Assembly: GCF_000427905.1 (NCBI RefSeq)
Contig: NZ_ATYX01000009.1
Location: 110,532-174,531 of the forward strand
Length of the DNA stretch: 64,000 nucleotides
Reading direction: 5' to 3'
Origin: Thermocrispum agreste DSM 44070
GTDB lineage: Bacteria; Actinomycetota; Actinomycetes; Mycobacteriales; Pseudonocardiaceae
Part shown: positions 27,675 to 35,943 of the stretch, one piece after another
Layout of the letters: the number at the start of each line of letters is the position of its first letter
Position numbering within the stretch: the stretch's first letter is position 1
Program-made: the position numbers and the translations under genes
Notes under the pieces: model-generated
What the model saw: the letters and a program-made list of their open reading frames with translations, nothing else
The model's database searches: none
What the model was told of the DNA's origin: nothing

Positions 27675-30623
27675 TCAGCGCGCGGTTGTCAACCGTTCGT
27701 GGGCGTCCTCGGTCAACTCGACGTACCGGCCGGTGGCCGCGTCCCAGGACCAGGCTCGCTCGCTTGGCTTGGGCAGCCCCTCGGCGGCCAGCGGCGCCGG
27801 ATTCGGTCGGAACCACGTGGTCAGCGGGATCTCGTCGACGACGTGCACCACGTCCGGCCGCCGCTCGGCCGGGAGGTTCGCCAGCGCACGGGTGATGTCC
27901 TCGGGCCGCAGGGTCGCACCTTGCCACGTGGTCACCGCCGCGACCGCCACCTCTTCCCTACCGCGTACGGGCACGCCGTACGCGGTGGCCAGGTCGACTC
28001 GGTCGAGATCGGTCAGCGCATCGCAGATCGGCTGGGTGTACACCGGCCCGTGCTCGGTCTCGATCACCGTGAACCGGTTGTCGGCGAGCCAGAAGTCGCC
28101 GTCCGCGTCGCGCCAGAAGAGATCGTCGGTGGCCACCCAGGTGTCGCCGGGCGCGAACACGCCGCGAAGTTTGCGCGCCGTCGTGTCGATGCTCGCCCGC
28201 GGGTTCGCCAACAGCAGCCCGACCTCGCCTTCTGCGCACTCCACAGCGAATCCGTCGTCGCCGGTGACCAACTTCCCGGTGCGCGGATCGCAGCGCGCCA
28301 GCCGCACCTGGGCGCTGCCGGGGATCGGCCGCCCCTTCGCGCCCGGCTTCGCGCCGGACAAGTTGGCCAGCACCACGTCGCCTTCGGTGGATGCGTAGAA
28401 CTCCAGCACCCGCGCCGACGGATAGCGGTCGAGCACCCGCCGCCACAGGCCGCGCGGCATGCCCGACCCCATGAACAGGCGGATCGCGTGCGGCTCCGCA
28501 GCCTGCGGCCGCGCCACGATCTCCCGCAGCAACGTCCAGGTGTAGGACACCACGGTCACGCCGTATCGCATGACCTCGGTGTCGAACCGTTCCGGGTCGA
28601 AGCCGCGGGACAACGCGATGCGCGCCCCGCCGGCCACCGCACCGCCCACGCTGGTGAGCAGGCCGGACGGATGGTGCAGCGGCGTGATGCAGTAGACGGT
28701 GTCGCTGCTGGTCAACGCGGCGGCCGACGCCGTGCCGAACGCCGACAACGCCCACCGGTGGTTGGTGATGAACTTCGCCACGGTCTGCTCGCCGGAGCGG
28801 CTGAACAGGATGAACGCCAGATCCCGCGCCAATCCGGGGTTGGGCCGGTACCAGCCGGGCAGATCGACCGTCTCCGGGTCGATCCGCTCCAGGTCGATCA
28901 CCTCGGCGTCGGCGCGGGCAGGCACCTCGCGCTCACCACCACCGCCGAGCACGAGAATGCGGCAACCGGTCGCGGAGGCCTGCACCACGTGCTCCGGGTC
29001 GACCACGATGTCGGCCACCCCGCCCAGCCGGATCGCCACGGACAGATCCGCCACCGGCGGCAACAGCACGGCGACCGCGCCGAGCCTGGACAGCGCGGCG
29101 ATGACGACCAGCGCCGAAGGCCTGGTGTGCATCAGCACCCCGACGTGGTCACCCTGCCGGACGCCCACCTGGATCAAGGCACGGACGACGTTGTCGATGC
29201 GGGTGCGCACGGCGGCGTTGGTGTACACGCGGTCGTCGAACAGGAAGCACTCACCGTCCGGGGCACGTTCGGCCTGCTCGTCGAGCAGCTTGCCGAACGA
29301 AACGCGGGTGTGGCTTTGCAGCTGCCCGAGGCGGAACAGCCGCGGCAGCGTCTGCACGGCTTCCAGCGCGATCTCCCGCGACGTCCGCGCCGCCTCGGTG
29401 GCGCGCCGGACCACCCGGCGACCCGCGGTCAGCCCGACGTCGGCCAGTGTGGACAGGCCCTGGCCGACCAGCGACGTGACGTCCGCAGGCGCCGGTTCCG
29501 GCGCGGCTTCGGTGAGCGGCCGGATTCCTGGTGGGGCCTCGCCGCCCTGCTCGTGCCACCGCACCCAGTCCGCGACCGCGGGCCAGGTCACCTTGTTCGC
29601 CGTCGTTCCGACCACCAGGCCGAAGTGCCCGGCGTGCACCGGATGTTCGTACACCTGGGCGCGCGGCGCAGCCCGGCCGATCCCGCGCACCGCGGCCGGG
29701 CGGCCGATGTCGTCGACCTCGCCGACGAAGGCCAGGATCGGGCAGGTGATGTCGGCCAGCGTCACCAGGCGGTCACCGATCACGAAGCCGCCGGTCATCA
29801 TCCGGTTGTGCACCACGAACTGGCGCAACAGCTCCACGATCGCCGGGCCTGACCAGGCCACCCAGCCTTCCGCTTCCAGGAAGCGGCGCTGCTTCTCCCT
29901 GCCCAGCAGCGCTTCCCGGTCGTGCAGCTGACGCAGGAAGTCGATCTGCGCCCGGGTGGACTTCACCGGGTCGAGCAGCTTGAACCCCAGCCTGGCCGCC
30001 CACCCCGGCAGCGCAAGCCGGCTGAACACGTGGTCGGCCAGCAGCTCGGCCCCCTTGACCAGCAGCTCCTCGGGCAGGCCGAGCGGGGTGCTGCCCTGGA
30101 TGTCGGCCGGGCTGCCGAACGTGACGACGCTGGCCACGCCCGCCGAGCGCCGGTAGGCGGTGGCCTGATAGCAGAACATGCCGCCCTGGGAGTACCCGCC
30201 CAGGTGCACATCGCGGCCGGTGTGCCCGATCACTCGGTCCACTGCCTCGCTCAGCGCCACGACGTGATCGGTCAGCGTGCGCTCGAGGCCACCTTCCACC
30301 TTGTCCGGAGAGCCGAAGTCGATCACCCACGGATCGAGCCCGGACCGGTACAGCGACGTCACCGCGCTGCTGGCAGGCGCGACGTCCCACAGGTTCGCGG
30401 CCAGCATCATCGGATGCACCAGGAGTACCGGGGCGCCGTCGGTGTTCGGCTGCTCCGGGAAGTACCGCCGCAGCTGATACATCGACGTCTGCTCCAGCAC
30501 CGCGTACGGTGCGGGAGCCTCGTCGGTGCGCAGGCCGCCGAACCGCAGCACCTCGAGCCCGTTCTGCGCGTATGCAGCCACCGCTCCGACCAGTTTGCGC
30601 AGGCCACCGGGTGCGAATCGCAT
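27675..30623 (-). CDS. Fusion of PhaC-like alpha/beta hydrolase and acyl-CoA-ligase-like domain
   Basis: A 982-residue two-domain protein. Residues 1-370 form an alpha/beta hydrolase resembling the PhaC/poly-hydroxyalkanoate family, with nucleophile elbow GYSQGG (Ser145, where PhaC has Cys) and HAGHFGLVVG supplying the histidine. Residues about 430-960 resemble AMP-forming acyl ligases: FYASTEGD near 740, then GDTWVATDDLFWRDADGDFWLADN. The phosphate loop near residue 604 is degenerate (LFSRSGEQTVAKF instead of YTSGTTGxPK), and a clear hinge lysine is not visible. It may release an acyl chain and handle it, or the ligase half may only bind substrate. The function is not known. Confidence 0.8.
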   Translation of the reverse strand: MRFAPGGLRKLVGAVAAYAQNGLEVLRFGGLRTDEAPAPYAVLEQTSMYQLRRYFPEQPNTDGAPVLLVHPMMLAANLWDVAPASSAVTSLYRSGLDPWVIDFGSPDKVEGGLERTLTDHVVALSEAVDRVIGHTGRDVHLGGYSQGGMFCYQATAYRRSAGVASVVTFGSPADIQGSTPLGLPEELLVKGAELLADHVFSRLALPGWAARLGFKLLDPVKSTRAQIDFLRQLHDREALLGREKQRRFLEAEGWVAWSGPAIVELLRQFVVHNRMMTGGFVIGDRLVTLADITCPILAFVGEVDDIGRPAAVRGIGRAAPRAQVYEHPVHAGHFGLVVGTTANKVTWPAVADWVRWHEQGGEAPPGIRPLTEAAPEPAPADVTSLVGQGLSTLADVGLTAGRRVVRRATEAARTSREIALEAVQTLPRLFRLGQLQSHTRVSFGKLLDEQAERAPDGECFLFDDRVYTNAAVRTRIDNVVRALIQVGVRQGDHVGVLMHTRPSALVVIAALSRLGAVAVLLPPVADLSVAIRLGGVADIVVDPEHVVQASATGCRILVLGGGGEREVPARADAEVIDLERIDPETVDLPGWYRPNPGLARDLAFILFSRSGEQTVAKFITNHRWALSAFGTASAAALTSSDTVYCITPLHHPSGLLTSVGGAVAGGARIALSRGFDPERFDTEVMRYGVTVVSYTWTLLREIVARPQAAEPHAIRLFMGSGMPRGLWRRVLDRYPSARVLEFYASTEGDVVLANLSGAKPGAKGRPIPGSAQVRLARCDPRTGKLVTGDDGFAVECAEGEVGLLLANPRASIDTTARKLRGVFAPGDTWVATDDLFWRDADGDFWLADNRFTVIETEHGPVYTQPICDALTDLDRVDLATAYGVPVRGREEVAVAAVTTWQGATLRPEDITRALANLPAERRPDVVHVVDEIPLTTWFRPNPAPLAAEGLPKPSERAWSWDAATGRYVELTEDAHERLTTAR

Positions 30624-31173
30624 GAGCCGATCTTCTCCCGTCGCCGGAATGCGGTAAAGCCGGGGTCTCCCGTGCTCACCGGCACCGCGGACCGATGCCC
30701 ATTCGCGGGCAGGCGTCCCCGGCGTCGGCGCGCGCCTGAGCCCGTCGTCGTCGGAAGCGGGTGTCCCGCCGTCTCGGGCCGGCCCGAGTGGGGCGCGGAC
30801 GGCCGATCGTCACGACCGGCCGTCACAGGCCCGGCAACGCAGGTTCCGGACCTTCGGTCGCCGGGGTCGTCCTTGCGCGGTCGGCAGTGATCGTTCCGGT
30901 CCGACCACGTCCTTCTCGGTCGGCCGTTCCCGTGGGCGGGCTCGCTGCGACCGGCGAGCCAGGTCGTCCGACGACATCGCCCCACAGTCCCCAACTGGAG
31001 TATTGACCTAAACTTCACCAACTGCGATGGTTAAGTTGTTACTTCAACCTGCCTCTACCTGTGGAGCAGTTAACTATGACGCGAGTCCAGGCTTAGCCTG
31101 CCGCCGTCGAAGGGGGCCATCTCACTTCGCCCGGCGGCACCGGCGACGCCGGCAGCACGAGGGGGAAGGAGAG
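30624..31173. other. Gene-free region with an AT-rich promoter segment
   Basis: About 550 bp. The first 370 bp are GC-rich with no credible reading frame. The last 170 bp (31000-31110) become AT-rich and contain TTGACC at 31003 and several TTAAGTT/AACTT elements, ending in AAGGAG before the small membrane protein at 31174. This looks like the promoter of that gene. Confidence 0.55.
31011..31037. promoter_or_regulatory. Inverted repeat in the small membrane protein promoter
   Basis: AACTTCACCA (31011-31020) and TGGTTAAGTT (31028-31037) pair with one mismatch around a 7-nt centre. The right arm contains GGTTAAGT, an 8-mer that also occurs in the promoter of the nearby XRE regulator (32548-32555). 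A likely operator, possibly for that regulator. Confidence 0.5.
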
Positions 31174-31359
31174 ATGGTCATGTTGATCGCGATCATCCTG
31201 CTGCTGATCCTTGCCGTCGCCTACTGGCGCGAAGCACTCAAGCTCGCCATCGCGGCGGTGGTGGTCGTGCTGTTGCTCGGCGTGGTCCAGCTCGCCGAGA
31301 TCGTCGACGAGGCCAGCGCCAGGTTCGACCAGGACAGCGTGAGCAGCAGCGTGCGCTGA
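31174..31359 (+). CDS. Small membrane protein, function unknown
   Basis: A 61-residue protein. Residues 2-46 are almost entirely hydrophobic (LIAIILLLILAVAYW, then LAIAAVVVVLLLGVV), giving two short or one hairpin-like membrane segment separated by REALK. The polar acidic tail EIVDEASARFDQDSVSSSVR follows. AAGGAG precedes the ATG at 31174 by 4-5 nt. No family is recognised. It faces the XRE regulator gene convergently, and their promoters share a motif. Confidence 0.75.
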   Translation: MVMLIAIILLLILAVAYWREALKLAIAAVVVVLLLGVVQLAEIVDEASARFDQDSVSSSVR

Positions 31360-31416
31360 CACCGCGTGCCGATCGGCGGGTGGCACGGTCCACCCGGCTC
31401 CCGTCCGGCCCGGGCC

Positions 31417-31466
31417 GTCAGATCGCCTGCGCGTCCAGCAGGTCAGATCGCCTGCGCGTCGAGCAG
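31417..31466. repeat. 25-bp tandem duplication of the regulator gene 3' end
   Basis: Positions 31417-31441 and 31442-31466 are direct repeats with one mismatch (C/G at the 20th base). Each copy encodes, on the minus strand, the last residues LLDAQAI and the TGA stop of the XRE regulator. The gene therefore has an extra copy of its own end immediately after its stop. Confidence 0.9.
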
Positions 31467-32498
31467 CGAGACGGCCAGCCGGGGCGCGGGCACCCTGCCG
31501 TTCACCACGGGAACCCGGAACAGCACGTAGAAGTCCGAGATCCGGCCGACCTTGGACTTCACCACCTCGATGTTGGCGTCCGCCACGTCCGGGTTGGTGA
31601 AGGCGCGCACGGCAGCCAGCGTGCCCGCGGTGTAGCAGCCGGTGCACATCGTGACGTCGGTCTGCGGGTTGGCCGGGTTCCTGGCCCGCACGAACAGGCC
31701 GATGTCCTCCACCAGCTCCTGCTCGCCGTCGGCGAAGTCGGCCACCCGGGGCCGCAGCTCCTCGCCCTCCGGCGTGACGAAGAATTCCGGCTTGCCGAAC
31801 GGCTGGCCCTGCTGGCGCACCGGCAGGTCGAGCAACTGCAGGTAGTTGCGGGTCAGCCGGTTGCGGCCGGGCCCGCCGATCAGCACCAGCGTCTGCTCGA
31901 GGTCGATGCCGCGGTCGTTGGCCGACCGATGGTGCCGGTTCTGGTAACCCATCGCGGCCAACTTCACGTACATCTCGAAGAACGCGTCGATGTCGCCGTA
32001 ACGAGCCAGACGCGAGTAGTTGACGTTGCGCGGCCGCGCCGTCTCCGGCAGCCGGTCCTCGCTCACCTCGGACGTGACCACCATGATGTCGTCCGCCCTG
32101 TCGTGCGCCCACATCTCGTTGCGCGGTGCGGCCGCCGGGGCGACCGACTTCTCCCTGCGTGCTTCCTGTTCCGCCTCGTCACGCAGCCGGTGCAGCTCCC
32201 GGCGCAGCTCCACGAAGCGTTGCCGCGCCTGCGCGTCCAGGCTCGCTTCCGAGGGAACGGTCGGCTTGGGGCGCAGATTGGCCGGCGAACTGAACAGCAG
32301 CGCGTACTGCTTCAGCCGCTCGTCGGAGGGGCGCTTGTCGCTGTTGCCGTTCTCCCATGCGGAGATCGCCGCACCCGATATCGCCCGGGTCGCCGAGAAC
32401 GCCGCGGCCAGCCCCTCCTGGGTGATCTTCTCCCCCAGCTCGAACTCGCGCAGCTCCCGCAGCCGCCGCGCGAACTGACGTCGGGCGTTGCGGGCCAT
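31443..32498 (-). CDS. XRE-family regulator with an unfamiliar C-terminal domain
   Basis: A 351-residue protein. Residues about 5-75 form an XRE-type helix-turn-helix (ITQEGLAAAFSATRAISGAAISAWENGNSDKRPSDERL). A charged coiled-coil-like linker (about 85-125) follows. The C-terminal 220 residues contain RYGDIDAFFEMY, LVLIGGPGRNRLTRNYL, DIGLFVRARNPANPQTDV and TAGTLAAVRAF, which look like a Rossmann-type sensor domain, but I do not recognise the family. GGAGGTGA lies 8 nt before the ATG. A promoter CTGACT-N17-TATGCT precedes it. Probably a DNA-binding sensor; the ligand is unknown. Confidence 0.8.
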   Translation of the reverse strand: MARNARRQFARRLRELREFELGEKITQEGLAAAFSATRAISGAAISAWENGNSDKRPSDERLKQYALLFSSPANLRPKPTVPSEASLDAQARQRFVELRRELHRLRDEAEQEARREKSVAPAAAPRNEMWAHDRADDIMVVTSEVSEDRLPETARPRNVNYSRLARYGDIDAFFEMYVKLAAMGYQNRHHRSANDRGIDLEQTLVLIGGPGRNRLTRNYLQLLDLPVRQQGQPFGKPEFFVTPEGEELRPRVADFADGEQELVEDIGLFVRARNPANPQTDVTMCTGCYTAGTLAAVRAFTNPDVADANIEVVKSKVGRISDFYVLFRVPVVNGRVPAPRLAVSLLDAQAI

Positions 32499-32530
32499 GT
32501 CGTGTCACCTCCGGAAGGACTTTGCGATGA

Positions 32531-32562
32531 GCATAAACCCCACAACCGGTTAAGTCAGTTAA
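32531..32562 (-). promoter_or_regulatory. Promoter of the XRE regulator with repeated TTAAGG/TTAAGT motifs
   Basis: On the minus strand a -35-like CTGACT and a -10-like TATGCT are spaced 17 bp apart. The plus-strand motif GGTTAAGT (32548-32555) and a second GTTAAGG (32558-32564) lie over the -35 and spacer region. The same GGTTAAGT occurs at 31029-31036 upstream of the small membrane protein, suggesting a shared regulator, perhaps autoregulation. Confidence 0.5.
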
Positions 32563-32710
32563 GGCACCCCGTTTGGACCGATCACTGCGCCATCCGGAGG
32601 TATCGAAATGTTGCCGATGCGCGCAACATTACCCGGCGGTTCGGCGGATACCCGGTAGATCGTTGCGCCGGGCGCGCCGTCGGGCACGCCCTCCCCCGCA
32701 ACCCGCACTA

Positions 32711-32722
32711 GAACATATGTTC
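32711..32722. promoter_or_regulatory. LexA (SOS) box at the AlkB-like gene promoter
   Basis: GAACATATGTTC is a perfect 12-bp palindrome of the actinobacterial SOS form GAAC-N4-GTTC. It covers the -35 position of a promoter whose -10 is TACCCT at 32734-32739; the expected start of transcription is the ATG at 32746. LexA bound here would block the promoter, giving DNA-damage induction. Confidence 0.8.
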
Positions 32723-32745
32723 GAAAAGTGTGCTACCCTGGCATC

Positions 32746-33366
32746 ATGGAGTTGCAAGGATCGTTGCTCGATCTGGTCGACGACCCAGGGCTGGCGCCGC
32801 TGAGCAGGGCCGAGCGCATCGAGCTCAGCCACGGGGCGTGGGTCGACGTCCTGCCCGGCTGGCTGACCGGCGCCGACACGCTGTTCGAGCGGCTGGCCGC
32901 CGAGGTGCCGTGGCGTGCCGAGCGCAGGGTCATGTACGACCGGGTCGTCGACGTTCCGCGCCTGCTCGCCTTCTACGACGAGGACGATCCGCTACCGCAT
33001 CCGATCCTGGCCGAAGCGCGGGAGAAGTTGTCCGCGCACTACCTGCCCGAACTCGGGGAACCGTTCCGCACCGCAGGGCTGTGCTACTACCGGGACGGTC
33101 GGGACAGCGTCGCCTGGCACGGCGACCGCATCGGCCGCGGCAGGCTGGCGGACACCATGGTGGCCATCCTGTCCGTCGGCGCCCCGCGCGAGCTGGCGCT
33201 GCGCCCCAACGGGGGCGGCAAGCAGCTGAGCTTCCCCCTCGGCCACGGCGACCTGCTGGTGATGGGCGGCTCGTGCCAACGGACGTGGGAGCATGCGGTG
33301 CCCAAGACGACCAAGCCGGTCGGCCCACGGATCAGCATTCAGTTCCGGCCGCGGGGCGTGCGCTGA
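32746..33366 (+). CDS. AlkB-family 2-oxoglutarate/Fe(II) dioxygenase
   Basis: A 206-residue dioxygenase of the AlkB type, predicted to remove alkyl lesions from nucleic acid bases by oxidation with Fe(II), O2 and 2-oxoglutarate. The iron ligands are visible as His125 and Asp127 in AWHGDRIGRG and His183 in TWEHAVPK; Arg195 and Arg201 in GPRISIQFRP bind 2-oxoglutarate. PFRTAGLCYYRDGRDSVAWH is a typical AlkB core. No ribosome-binding site precedes the ATG; TACCCT lies 6 nt upstream, so the mRNA is probably leaderless. The LexA box implies SOS control. Confidence 0.93.
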   Translation: MELQGSLLDLVDDPGLAPLSRAERIELSHGAWVDVLPGWLTGADTLFERLAAEVPWRAERRVMYDRVVDVPRLLAFYDEDDPLPHPILAEAREKLSAHYLPELGEPFRTAGLCYYRDGRDSVAWHGDRIGRGRLADTMVAILSVGAPRELALRPNGGGKQLSFPLGHGDLLVMGGSCQRTWEHAVPKTTKPVGPRISIQFRPRGVR

Positions 33367-33400
33367 CGGCGGCGCGCGGCGATGCGCGACACTGGCAGCG

Positions 33401-34345
33401 ATGAGCAAGAGGGAGGCGTCACCCCTACCCCAGCGGGACGGGTTGGACGCGGTGCGGATCGTGCTGCCGCCCGCAGGGCCGTGGCGGACGGTGCGCGAGT
33501 ACCTGCACGTCCGGCTGTCCCGCCTGGAGCCGGAGCGGATCGACGCCATGCTGAGCCAAGGGCGGTTCGTCACCGCGGACGGGCCGGTGGCGACGGAGTC
33601 CCCGTACCGCCCCGGCCTGTCGGTGTGGTTCCATCGCGAGCTGCCGGAGGAGAAGCCGGTCCCGTTCGACGTGGAGATCCTGCACCGCGACGAGCACATC
33701 GTGGTGGTGCACAAGCCGCACTTCCTGGCGACCACGCCGCGGGGGCAGCACGTCATGCAGACCGCGCTGGTGCGGGTGCGCCAGAAGCTCGGCCTGCCGG
33801 AGCTGAGCCCGGCGCACCGGCTGGATCGGGCGACCGCGGGCGTGCTGCTGTTCGTGGTGCGGCCGGAGTTGCGCAGCGCCTACCAGAAGCTGTTCGCTCA
33901 GCGGCTGGTGCACAAGGAGTACGAGGCCATCGCCCCGGTGCGACCGGATCTGACGCTGCCGACCGTGGTGCGCAGCAGGATCGTCAAGCGGAGGGGAGTG
34001 CTGCAGGCGCACGAGGTCCCGGGCGAGCCGAATGCCGAGACGTACGTCGAGCTGCTGGAAAGGCGGGGCGATCTCGGGCGCTACCGGCTCGTCCCGCGCA
34101 CCGGGCGCACGCACCAGCTGCGGGTGCATCTGAACGCGCTCGGCATCCCGATCGTCGGCGACCCGGTGTATCCGCACGTCCGGCCGTCGGCGTGGGACGA
34201 CTTCAGCCGGCCATTGCAGCTACTGGCCCGCACGCTGGCGTTCATCGACCCGATCAGCAAACAGGAGAGGTGGTTCACCAGCCCGGCTTCGCTGTCCGCT
34301 TGGCGCGAGACGCCGGAGCGGCCCACCGCTGCCGAAAGCCGTTAG
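33401..34345 (+). CDS. RluA-family pseudouridine synthase
   Basis: A 314-residue enzyme converting uridine to pseudouridine in rRNA or tRNA. The catalytic Asp142 lies in the HRLDRATAGVLLF motif. The opening HKPHFLATTP, the ALVRVRQKLGLPELSPAHRLD core, and RTGRTHQLRVHLNALGIPIVGDPVY are characteristic of the RluA/RluD/RluC branch. The N-terminal 90 residues contain a partial S4-like region (VREYLHVRLSRLEPERIDAMLSQGRFVTADG). The ATG at 33401 is taken because upstream residues are Arg-rich and unconserved. It follows the AlkB-like gene by 34 bp. Confidence 0.93.
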   Translation: MSKREASPLPQRDGLDAVRIVLPPAGPWRTVREYLHVRLSRLEPERIDAMLSQGRFVTADGPVATESPYRPGLSVWFHRELPEEKPVPFDVEILHRDEHIVVVHKPHFLATTPRGQHVMQTALVRVRQKLGLPELSPAHRLDRATAGVLLFVVRPELRSAYQKLFAQRLVHKEYEAIAPVRPDLTLPTVVRSRIVKRRGVLQAHEVPGEPNAETYVELLERRGDLGRYRLVPRTGRTHQLRVHLNALGIPIVGDPVYPHVRPSAWDDFSRPLQLLARTLAFIDPISKQERWFTSPASLSAWRETPERPTAAESR

Positions 34346-34385
34346 CGGCGTGCCCCGCTCTGCCCACGGCGGCGCTGCTCACTCA

Positions 34386-34546
34386 ATTCACGACGGCGCG
34401 CCCGGCTGCACGCATGACGGCACGCCCGGCTCCACTCGCAGCAGCACGCTCCACTCCACTCGCGGCAGCACGCTCCGGTCCACGCATGGCAGCACACCCG
34501 GCTTCACCCCCAACCGCACTCCTCGCTTCACGCGTGACGACGACCG
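34386..34546. repeat. Degenerate 24-bp tandem repeat array
   Basis: The 413-bp gap between the pseudouridine synthase and the ligase holds six to seven degenerate 24-bp units beginning at 34386, 34410, 34434, 34458, 34482, 34506 and 34530. Two neighbouring units read ACTCGCAGCAGCACGCTCCA and ACTCGCGGCAGCACGCTCCG over their first 20 bases. All units share the GCAGCACGC-like core and end in CTCC/CTTC. No gene is supported here; the rest of the gap (34547-34758) shows only a leaderless promoter for the next gene. Confidence 0.8.
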
Positions 34547-34758
34547 CCATGACGTGTACCGCGGTGAGCTCCCCGCTCTGCCGGGCAGCGCGCAAGCCAC
34601 CGGCGCCGTCTGCTTTGCCCGAGGCCGTCTCCAAGCGCAATTTCTCGCCTCCACGCGCCAGCGGGTGATTGCTCGCCGCCACCCGCTGGCGGCTGCTCTC
34701 CTGGCGGTCGTGACTTGGGACGGCTGCGGTCGTCCCTGCGCGCTCCTAGGATCAATGC

Positions 34759-35943
34759 ATGAAGTTGCCCGTGATGCCGCCGGTGCGGCCGATGCTGGCC
34801 AGGGCCGTGCACGAGGTTCCCCGCGAGCCCGGCCTGGCCTACGAGCCGAAGTGGGACGGCTTCCGGTGCATCGTGTTCCGCGACGGCGACGAGATCGAGC
34901 TCGGCTCGCGCAACGACCGGCCGCTCACCCGGTACTTTCCCGAGCTGGCCGAGCTGCTGCTGGAGGCGTTGCCGCCGCGTTGTGTGGTCGACGGCGAGAT
35001 CGTCGTGGTGACCGACACCGGCCTCGACTTCGACGCGCTGCAGAACCGTCTGCATCCGGCCGCGTCACGGGTGAAGATGCTCGCCGAGGCCACCCCGGCC
35101 AGCTTCGTCGCGTTCGACCTGCTGGCGCTGGGTGACGACGACCTGACCTCCGCGCCGTTCCGGCAGCGGCGCCAAGCCCTGGCGAGCATCCTCGACGAGA
35201 CGCTGGCCAGGGTGCACTTGACGCCACTGACCGAAGATCCCGACGTGGCGCACGACTGGTTCACCCGCTTCGAAGGAGCGGGCTTCGACGGGGTGATGGC
35301 CAAGCCGCTCGACGCTCCGTACCAGCAGGACAAGCGCGTGATGTGGAAGGTGAAGCACGAGCGCACGGCCGACTGTGTGGTCGCGGGGTTCCGCTGGCAC
35401 AAGGACGGCAAGGGCATCGGTTCCCTGCTCCTCGGCCTGTACGACGACCAGGGCCGGCTGCACCACATCGGTGTCGCCAGCAGCTTCACCGCCAAGCGGC
35501 GCGCGGAGCTGGTCGACGAGCTGGCGCCGTTGCGCGAGAACGCGGCCGAGAACCATCCGTGGCGCAACTGGGTGGAGGCGCAAACGCAGGCCCAGTTGCG
35601 GGGCAGCCGGATGCCCGGCGGGCTGAACCGCTGGAACGCCGACAAGGACATGTCGTGGGAGCCGCTGCGATGCGAGCTGGTCGCCGAGATCCGCTACGAG
35701 CACCTGATGGCGGGCAGGCTGCGGCACGGCGGCCGCCTGGTGCGGTTCCGCCCGGATCGCACGCCGGAGTCGTGCACGTACTCGCAGCTGGAAGAAGTGC
35801 CACCCGCCGAATTGGCGACGCTGTTCACCGAGGCGAAAGCTGCTCCCGCGCGAACGGCCGGCGGCCGGAACGGCTCCGCGCCGGATGACGGAGGCTCGCC
35901 ATCGGATGCCGCAGACGATCCGGGAACGGGCACCGATGGCTAA
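34759..35943 (+). CDS. ATP-dependent DNA ligase, LigC-like
   Basis: A 394-residue ATP-dependent ligase. The adenylated lysine is Lys31 in YEPKWDGFR; VDGEIVV, FVAFDLLAL, and GFDGVMAKPLDAPYQQDKRVMWKVKHERTADCVVAG carry the remaining nucleotidyl-transferase motifs, followed by an OB-fold domain. Length and motif order match actinobacterial LigC rather than full-length LigD. The acidic Ser/Asp/Gly tail is not conserved. TAGGAT lies exactly 6 nt before the ATG, indicating a leaderless transcript. It overlaps the polymerase gene by 8 bp, so the two form a repair pair. Confidence 0.93.
   Translation: MKLPVMPPVRPMLARAVHEVPREPGLAYEPKWDGFRCIVFRDGDEIELGSRNDRPLTRYFPELAELLLEALPPRCVVDGEIVVVTDTGLDFDALQNRLHPAASRVKMLAEATPASFVAFDLLALGDDDLTSAPFRQRRQALASILDETLARVHLTPLTEDPDVAHDWFTRFEGAGFDGVMAKPLDAPYQQDKRVMWKVKHERTADCVVAGFRWHKDGKGIGSLLLGLYDDQGRLHHIGVASSFTAKRRAELVDELAPLRENAAENHPWRNWVEAQTQAQLRGSRMPGGLNRWNADKDMSWEPLRCELVAEIRYEHLMAGRLRHGGRLVRFRPDRTPESCTYSQLEEVPPAELATLFTEAKAAPARTAGGRNGSAPDDGGSPSDAADDPGTGTDG

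Noticed and set aside
34350-35135. Repeat-rich plus-strand ORF across the 24-bp array
   Set aside because: Its 3' half is a shadow of the DNA ligase, no ribosome-binding site is present, and the octapeptide pattern follows from the DNA repeats.
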